Program-made: the position numbers and the translations under genes | Assembly: GCA_963930655.1 (NCBI GenBank) | Contig: OZ005605.1 | Coordinates: forward strand, 6,641,501-6,705,500 | DNA: 64,000 nt | Source: Myrica gale | Lineage: Eukaryota > Streptophyta > Magnoliopsida > Fagales > Myricaceae | Direction of reading: 5' to 3' | The notes under the pieces: model-generated | What the model was told of the DNA's origin: nothing | What the model saw: only the letters and a program-made list of their open reading frames with translations | Database searches by the model: none | Part shown: positions 57,572-64,000 of the stretch, piece after piece | Layout of the letters: each line of letters opens with the position of its first letter | How positions within the stretch are numbered: the first letter of the stretch is position 1

Positions 57572-59960
57572 ATGTTGAAGAAATAGTCAACTACATTGAA
57601 AAAGAAAAAATTGGAGCACGCTTTGTTACAATGGAAAAGAAATGAAGAGAAGAATTTGTGATATTTTGACAATGCCGGAAGTAACCATATATGTGGAGAT
57701 AAAAATAAGTTTGTGGAGATCGACGAATTCGTGAGCAGAAAAGGTTACTTTTGGAGACTTGTCGAAAGTTTTGTTCACGGGAAAATGTACAATTGTAAAT
57801 CGCTTGAAAAATGGAGGCCATCAATTTATTACTAATGTTTATTATGTGTCAAGCATGAAGAGCAATATTTTGATCTTAGGACAACTTTTAAAGAAAGGCT
57901 ATGATATTCTGATGGTAATATTTCAATAAGAGAGGTAGCTCAAGTTCCAATGACAAGAACCGGATGTTTATAATCAACATTCAAACCGATGTGGCGAAAT
58001 GTTTGAGACTTATGTTGAAGATTCGAATCAGCTTTGACACTTGAGACTTGAGACTTGGACACTTAAATTCTGAAGGACTTCAATTGCTAGCCCAGAAGAA
58101 GATGATGAATAACTTGCCTTCTATTGAGCATCCATATCAACTTTTTGAAGCGTGTCTCTTTAGGAAGCATTAAAGAAAAAGCTTTCCAAAGTAGGCTAGT
58201 ATAAGAGCAACCAAGCTACTACAACTTGGTCACTTGGATGTTTGTGCCTTTTCCATCCACCATCATTTGGTAAGAACAAATACTTCTATTTATTGGCGAT
58301 TTTAGCCGAAAAATATGTCTATTTTCTCAATGAAAAATCAGAAGTATTTGAAATATTCAAAAATTTCAAAGAACTTGTTGAAAAACAAAGTGGCTAAGAA
58401 ATACATGCTTTATGATCCGCTAGAGGGGGTGAATACACATTAAATGCCTTCAAAATATTTTGTCAAGAAAATGGAATAACAATTCTAAGATCCCCACACC
58501 AAAATGGGGTTTCGGAGAGAAAAAATTGAAATATTCTCAACATGGCTCAGAGTATGTTGAAAACAAAGGTTTGTTAAAAGAATTTTGTACGGAAGCGGTT
58601 GCTTGTGCGGTGTACTTGTCAAATTAATGTCCCGCAAAATGTGTGCAAGACAAAACTCCTCAAGAAGCATGAAGCAAAATAAAACCAAGTATTTATCACT
58701 TGCGTATTTTTGGAAGTATTTCTTAAATGCACGTGCCGGATGAAAAAAATCCAAGTTAGATGACAAAAACACAAAATTAGTCTTCATCGGCTATGATTCA
58801 AGATCTAAAGGCTAAAGTTGTACAATCCAACCGACCACAAGACCATTGTTAGTCGAGATGTTGAGTTTCATGAAGCAAGTATGTGAGATTGGAATTCTTC
58901 GAAAGGTATTTGTACCCGTTGCTTGCTTGGAAATTATTCGATTGACTATTTCTTTGGTGGATCAAAATAGTTGGAAAATCCATCAAATGGATGTCAAATC
59001 TGCTTTCTTGAATGATTTTCTTGAAAATGAAGTCTATGTGTAATAACCTTTTGGGTTATATTGTGAAAGGGCATGAAGAGAAAGTTTTGAGATTAAAGAA
59101 AGCCTTGTGTGGCTTAAGCAAGTGCCGAGAGCATGAAATAGTAGAATTGACAAGTACTTTCAAGATAACAAATTTTTGAAGTGCCCCTACGAACATGCTC
59201 TTTACCAAAGGTGAATCAATATAGAGATATATTTCTCGTATGTTTGTATGTGGATGACTTGTTCATTACAAGAAGTAACTTTACTATGTTTGAAAAATTC
59301 AAGAAAGTAATGGCTTCAGGAGTTTGAGATGATGAATATGGTCTCATGTGCTTTTAGGGCATCGAAGTAAAGAAAATGGAGGATGACATTTTCATTTTTC
59401 AAGAATGTTATGCTAAACATTCTCAAGAAGTTCAAAATGGATGATTGCGAGTCGATGAGCGCACTCGTAGAATGTGGCATCAAATTGTTGAGACATGAAG
59501 AAAGAGAAAAAGTAGATCCAACATTTTTTAAATTCTTGATGGAAGTTTAAGATATTTAACTTGAACAAGGTCGAATATTCTTTTTGAGGTTGAACTTGTT
59601 AGCTGGTACATAGAAGCTCTTAGTTTCTCTCACTTGAAGGCGGCTAAGAAATTTTTTTGGTGCATCAAGGTACACTTGAACATGGATTGCTTTATTCATT
59701 TTCAAATGATTCTAAGCTCTTGGGTTATTGTGATAGTGATTGGGCTGAAGATGCTGATAAAAGAAAAAACACAACCATATTTGTTTTCTTCATGGAAAAT
59801 GTGGATTTTACTTGGTCTTCAAAGAAGCAACCTATTCTTACATTATCTACTTGTGAAGCGGAGTATGTTGCTATGTCAAGCAATTTAGCCAAGGTTTTTG
59901 TTGAATTAGTTAATGTGAGATTATTTCTTTTGGTATCTAATAGGTTACAAAGTTGAAGGT
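57572..59960 (+). pseudogene. Copia pol (pre-integrase to RNase H), broken
   Basis: Recognisable pieces in order: GSNHMCGDKNKF (protease/pre-integrase junction, near 57680), NVYYVSSMKSNILILGQLL (57835-57900), integrase fragments (58230-58690), reverse transcriptase WKIHQMDVKSAFLN (near 58975) and RNase H LGYCDSDWAEDADKRKN and STCEAEYVAMSS (59720-59880). Stops and frameshifts occur throughout; no function is expected. Confidence 0.75.
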
Positions 59961-62037
59961 CAGGTTAGAGACATTTTAATATTATCATCACGTGGGAGTT
60001 AAATGAGATTTACTATGATGAGTTATGCTAGATTTATTTGAGTGTTACATTTTGGAAATTGTAAAGTTTCATTGTGGAAGATAAATATCCATTTAACCTT
60101 TGTGTTATTTCTTAAGTAATTGGAATAAAGCATTTGTTGAAGTATTTATTTTCTTCATTTAACATCATAGACAAAGTATTGAGTGTATCACAATCCAACA
60201 AAGTGATATTGGAGCCAGGTTCTTGATCCTAAAAAAATGGAGGTTCTTGATCCTAGAAAAATGGTCGATTCCACATTTCCCTTTAATTTTTCTCTCATTT
60301 TGAAAAATGATTTTGATAATTGGTGCATTCGAATAAGGGCATTGATTGGAGCCCAAAATGCATAGAGTTGTAGAGAATGACTTTGAAGAGCCTGATCATG
60401 ATGAAGCTCAAGGATACCAAAGGATAAATCGGAGAAGCGAAGCATATGCTTTTGCTAAGCAAGTATCCCTAGGGATAAATCAGTTTATTACTTCACATAC
60501 TTCCTTACCACACGAGATTGGTGAGTTAATCAGAGTTAATAAGAGTCGTTGGAGTTTACCACGTCTTCGTGTCAGGTGAGTCTTTTTGGTTTGCTCCTAG
60601 TCTCTTTTATTTTTCCTTTGGAATCTTTTTAAACTTTATTTTCCAAGATTTTGAAATAAATTTTAGAGATATATACAATCTTCTTTTATTTTATTTTTTT
60701 AAATAGTAGTCCTCGGAATCCCTCTATTTCCACAACCATCAGCATTGTGAGATTGGCCGGCTCTAACTTGATTCCATCTTCTGACTTGTATTTTTTTTTC
60801 GAGATTCTGACTGGGTACGTGTATATATGTAAATTAATGTCCTACTCCTGGAGAAACGAACGTCACAGGGGATATCACTCTCTTATATATATATATGATC
60901 TCGTGGAAAGGTTAGGGACATGCATGGGCAAGGGTACGAGGTGCACGCAGTGGCCAGAACTCTCTGTATCTTAGTGCAATTCGAGTCTTCTCAGGACCTT
61001 AAATAAAATGTACCCGAAGACTCGTGGTCCATTGACCCAAATATGTAGCCCCGTCTTCCGCTGTTTTGCCATTGTACGCCCTTTGGTAATTAACTACCCA
61101 TATGCATCCCCAATAATAAAAAGATAAAATAATTAAGTAATATTGTGATAAGAAAGTTTGGCATACGCAATGAAGGAAAAAAAAACAGAGAGAATCTTAA
61201 TAATGAGCAAGTTGCTATTGACACTAACCAAGAATTTTTTTATTAGTTCCGTTTTAATTTAAAATAATACTCCTCGCTTCCGTTTAGGTGTCTAATATTT
61301 ATTATTAGCTTCATAAGTTTACGTCTAGAATTATTATAAAAGGCTTACTTCATCTATTAGTATAATTTTATCTTATCTTTTCATTTAAGTTTTTAAGGAT
61401 CTAATGGATAAGTTTCGGATGTTTCCAACCAGCTTCTTACCCCTAAGCCATTATATTAGGGGTTTTAAAGATCCAATTCTACATACGTTCATTAACATAC
61501 CAACACGGTATATATTATAAATATGGTATAACCGATATATAATACTCATACACAATTTGTGTTGTAAAGTTAATGACATATACTACATAGTACATAGTCA
61601 CAAAAACAAAAATGAGTTTTCGTGGCTAAATATTTTATGACTAAACGAATTTCGTTACTAAAAATAGATTTTTTGTGACAAAATACAAGTTTTGTTACCA
61701 AAACTTGGCTTTTAGTGATAAAATTTCACTTTGATCGCAACAGACATCACTATATTTATTATTTGGAATGAAATTTAAATTTTAAATTTTTAGTGACGGG
61801 AAATTTGTGAAAAAAAAAAGAAAGGAGTATTATTAAGCATGACCCGATCGAATGACCTGCCATCAGTAGGGAGGGATGAGTACCTGCCAGACATTAAGCG
61901 ACTGTAGATGGATTTTCATTTTATTTCATACTTGTACTTATTTATTTCTTTTATTTGGCGCTTGTATATTTTAGAACTACGTGTTTGTTGAACACATTGA
62001 CCTTTAGGTGGGAGGTTTTATTTATGTACGTTTACTA
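59961..62037. other. AT-rich intergenic DNA
   Basis: A 27-bp direct repeat (GGTTCTTGATCCTA) at 60219-60260. A 77-codon frame at 60346-60579 has no recognised domain. Around 61620-61810, repeated TTTAGTGACGG/TTTCGTTACTAAAA-type words resemble subterminal repeats of CACTA transposons, without a full element. Nothing else recognised. Confidence 0.4.
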
Positions 62038-62481
62038 TGTTATTTTATTTGTTGGATCCCTTTACTTTTCTCTATAATATCGTAGCATATCATACGACAT
62101 GTGCAACGATTAATGTGATATTTTAGACAATTATATTGAATAGTTCATCAATAGGATCTTTGAATCATCATGTTCTTCACAAATGCGATAAACGCGTACC
62201 TGAATCCATCATTGATGTTCTTCAATGAGAGTAGGATCACCCTAACAACGTTTCTCTGAGAGCATCTTTTGATGGTCAGAGATACCGTAATGTTGTTTTA
62301 GGTGTAAACCCTATCGTCTCTCTCTTCTATTTATAGACATCCTAGCTGTCAAGGATGTCTTAAGACTAATTTATCCCACTTAACTCATATTAAGTTAACC
62401 TTATACTTTGGATAAGTATAAACCCATATTTCCTTAATAGGGTGATTAGAGACAACCTTACAGAATACAAATATTTTAACA
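62038..62481 (-). repeat. 3' LTR of a minus-strand Copia element, 444 bp
   Basis: On the minus strand it starts TGTTAAAATATTTG at 62481 and ends AATAACA at 62038. It is preceded by a polypurine tract AAGTGGGAGAAA (62497-62482), the usual Copia tract. The partner LTR lies beyond the right edge of the window. Confidence 0.65.
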
Positions 62482-64000
62482 TTTCTCCCACTTGGCCCAT
62501 ACACCCATAAAACAAAATTTGTTTTTGCCATTTGAAAATTTAAAAATTTCATAAAACGACTCTAATGGGTTTATAACAAAAAATATACACGTGCACGCTT
62601 TATTTTGAAAACTTTCCTGGTCCAAAATACTTCATATGAGTTCCATTATATCAATGTTAAATTAACTACCAATGCGAGTCATGGCAGTCATCTGTTATAT
62701 TAAGAACATAGTTCCTTCCATGTACCACAACACTTGCAGCTACACTCAACATGATCTTTACTAGGATTATCAAGGCCAATACAGTAAGGCCTTTGGTTCA
62801 TATTCATGTCTATTTCATACAATTTTCTTGCCATCATGCATCCACACCTTTCAATGTACATAAAAGTGAAAGACAAGAAAACATAAACAACTATAATGGA
62901 TATCCACATATGTCCAAAAGAAAGTATGTAATATATCAACAAACTTCACTAACATGTTCATTTCATGAGCGAACTCATTAGGCCCATACGTTCAACATGT
63001 TCTTTAAATTGCTTTCCAGTCAATCCTTTCATCAAAGGATCAGCAATCATAAGTGAAGTTCTAATGTGTTCAATTGACACTGTTTTTTTATGTACTTCCT
63101 CCTTGAAACAAAGGTATTTAAGCTCAATGTGTTTTGTATCATTGGAATACCTATCGTTCTTGGAGAAAAACACTACAGAGGTATTATCACAATAAATCCT
63201 CAGCGGCTTGGCCCGTATAATCAATAACTCCAAGCCCTGAGATAAAGTTCCTCAACCATAAACTTTGCACTGTGGCTTCAAACCATGCCAAAAATTCAGC
63301 CTCCATCGTTGATGAAGCAATTATAGTTTGCTTCATACTTTTCCATGAAGTGGCGCCACCATATAGCAAAAACGCATAACCTGAAGTGGATTTCCTGCTA
63401 TCTGTGCAACTAGTAAAATCAGAGTCTGAATATCAATATCCTATCACCTCAAGATTTTCAGTTCTTCTGAAGGTGAGCAGATGATCCTCAGTTCCTTACA
63501 AATAGCGTAACACTCTTTTCACAGCTATCTAGTGAGACATCCTTGGATTACTTTGATACGACCAAGCATGCCAACTGCAAAACTGATGTCTGGTCTTGAG
63601 GCATACGACATATTTCCCATTTCTTTACGCTCCTACTTAGTTTTAGGACACTGGAAAATACTAAACTTATCACCTTTCGCTATTGGGGTATCTAATGATG
63701 AACAATCTTTCATGCCAAAATTCTCTAGAATTCTTTCTATGTAACTTTTATGAGACAATCCTATCAGTCCTCATTTTCAATCTAGAAAAATTTCGATTCC
63801 AATCACGAAGGACGCCTCACCCATGTCTTTCATTTCAAAATTCTTTGAGAGAAAACTTTTAGATTCATACAGGAGATTTAGATCACTATGGCCAACAAAA
63901 CACCATCCATGCATACAAGATCAGAAAAATAAACTTGCTCCCACTGACCTTCAGATATATATATCGACCAACGATGTATTCCATAAAACCAAAGGTAGTA
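62482..64000 (-). pseudogene. Copia pol C-terminal part (reverse transcriptase and RNase H), minus strand
   Basis: Reading from the right edge leftward: FEMKDMGEASFVIGIEI (reverse transcriptase C-terminus, near 63820), ATSWKSMKQTIIASSTMEAEFLAWFEA (RNase H, 63240-63360), then LRIYCDNTSVVFFSKND and IADPLMKGLTGKQFKEHVERMGL (62975-63200). Several frameshifts and a stop are visible. The element continues past the window edge, so gag and integrase are not seen. Confidence 0.75.

Larger units (their letters stand above)
54890..59960 (+). mobile_element. decayed Copia retrotransposon split by a solo LTR
   Basis: Order on the plus strand: gag (to 55630), foreign LTR (55631-57571), then protease/pre-integrase, integrase, reverse transcriptase and RNase H (57572-59960). 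The host reading stops after the gag zinc knuckle and resumes after the LTR with NNVEE, as expected for one gag-pol polyprotein. Many frameshifts and stops. Its own LTRs were not found. Confidence 0.75.

Noticed and set aside
60346-60579. 77-codon open frame
   Set aside because: No domain or splice partner recognised; in transposon-rich spacer.

Overview
The window is nuclear DNA of a flowering plant, very probably a eudicot with a transposon-rich genome. The evidence is plant-type split genes with GT-AG introns, plant Copia, LINE, hAT and Harbinger elements, and a central gene that matches plant BTAF1/MOT1 (RGD3 in Arabidopsis) throughout. The species cannot be named from the sequence.

Layout. 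At 246-919 (minus strand) lies the 5' part of an RRM gene of the BPA1-like (ACD11-binding partner) family, running out of the window to the left. From 3337 to about 15 kb is a transposon graveyard: a non-autonomous SIRE-type LTR element carrying a broken plant-transposon protein gene, a LINE ORF1 remnant, a SINE-like element, a duplicated exon-like fragment, a hAT transposase fragment, and two tandem duplications just upstream of the main gene.

The main gene is BTAF1, plus strand, 15899-54001. I could thread 28 coding exons with every splice phase compatible, giving an uninterrupted 2055-residue Snf2-family ATPase (HEAT repeats, then [16 protein letters not shown] and DRAHRLGQ motifs). The coding sequence is only 6168 bases; the other 32 kb are introns. 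Introns 5, 11 and 18 hold most of the added DNA: a solo LTR plus a LINE; a LINE that contains both a second LINE and a 296-bp insert, next to a hAT element; and an apparently complete 3854-bp hAT transposon with an open 720-residue transposase and an exact 8-bp target duplication. Several MITEs sit in other introns.

Downstream (54.9-60 kb) is a decayed Copia element whose gag-pol is split by a 1.94-kb solo LTR of the same family as the one at 3.3-4.6 kb. The window ends in another Copia element on the minus strand with a recognisable 444-bp 3' LTR.

The most unusual signal is a perfect 10-bp palindrome, GTGTCGACAC. It occurs about 21 times, nearly always in pairs set 21 (sometimes 22) bp apart. 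It appears in two copies of one LTR family, upstream of the plant-transposon ORF, and, as five exact pairs about 74 bp apart, inside a 380-bp near-perfect hairpin in the intronic hAT element just upstream of its transposase. Unrelated elements thus share one helically phased palindrome cassette in likely promoter positions.
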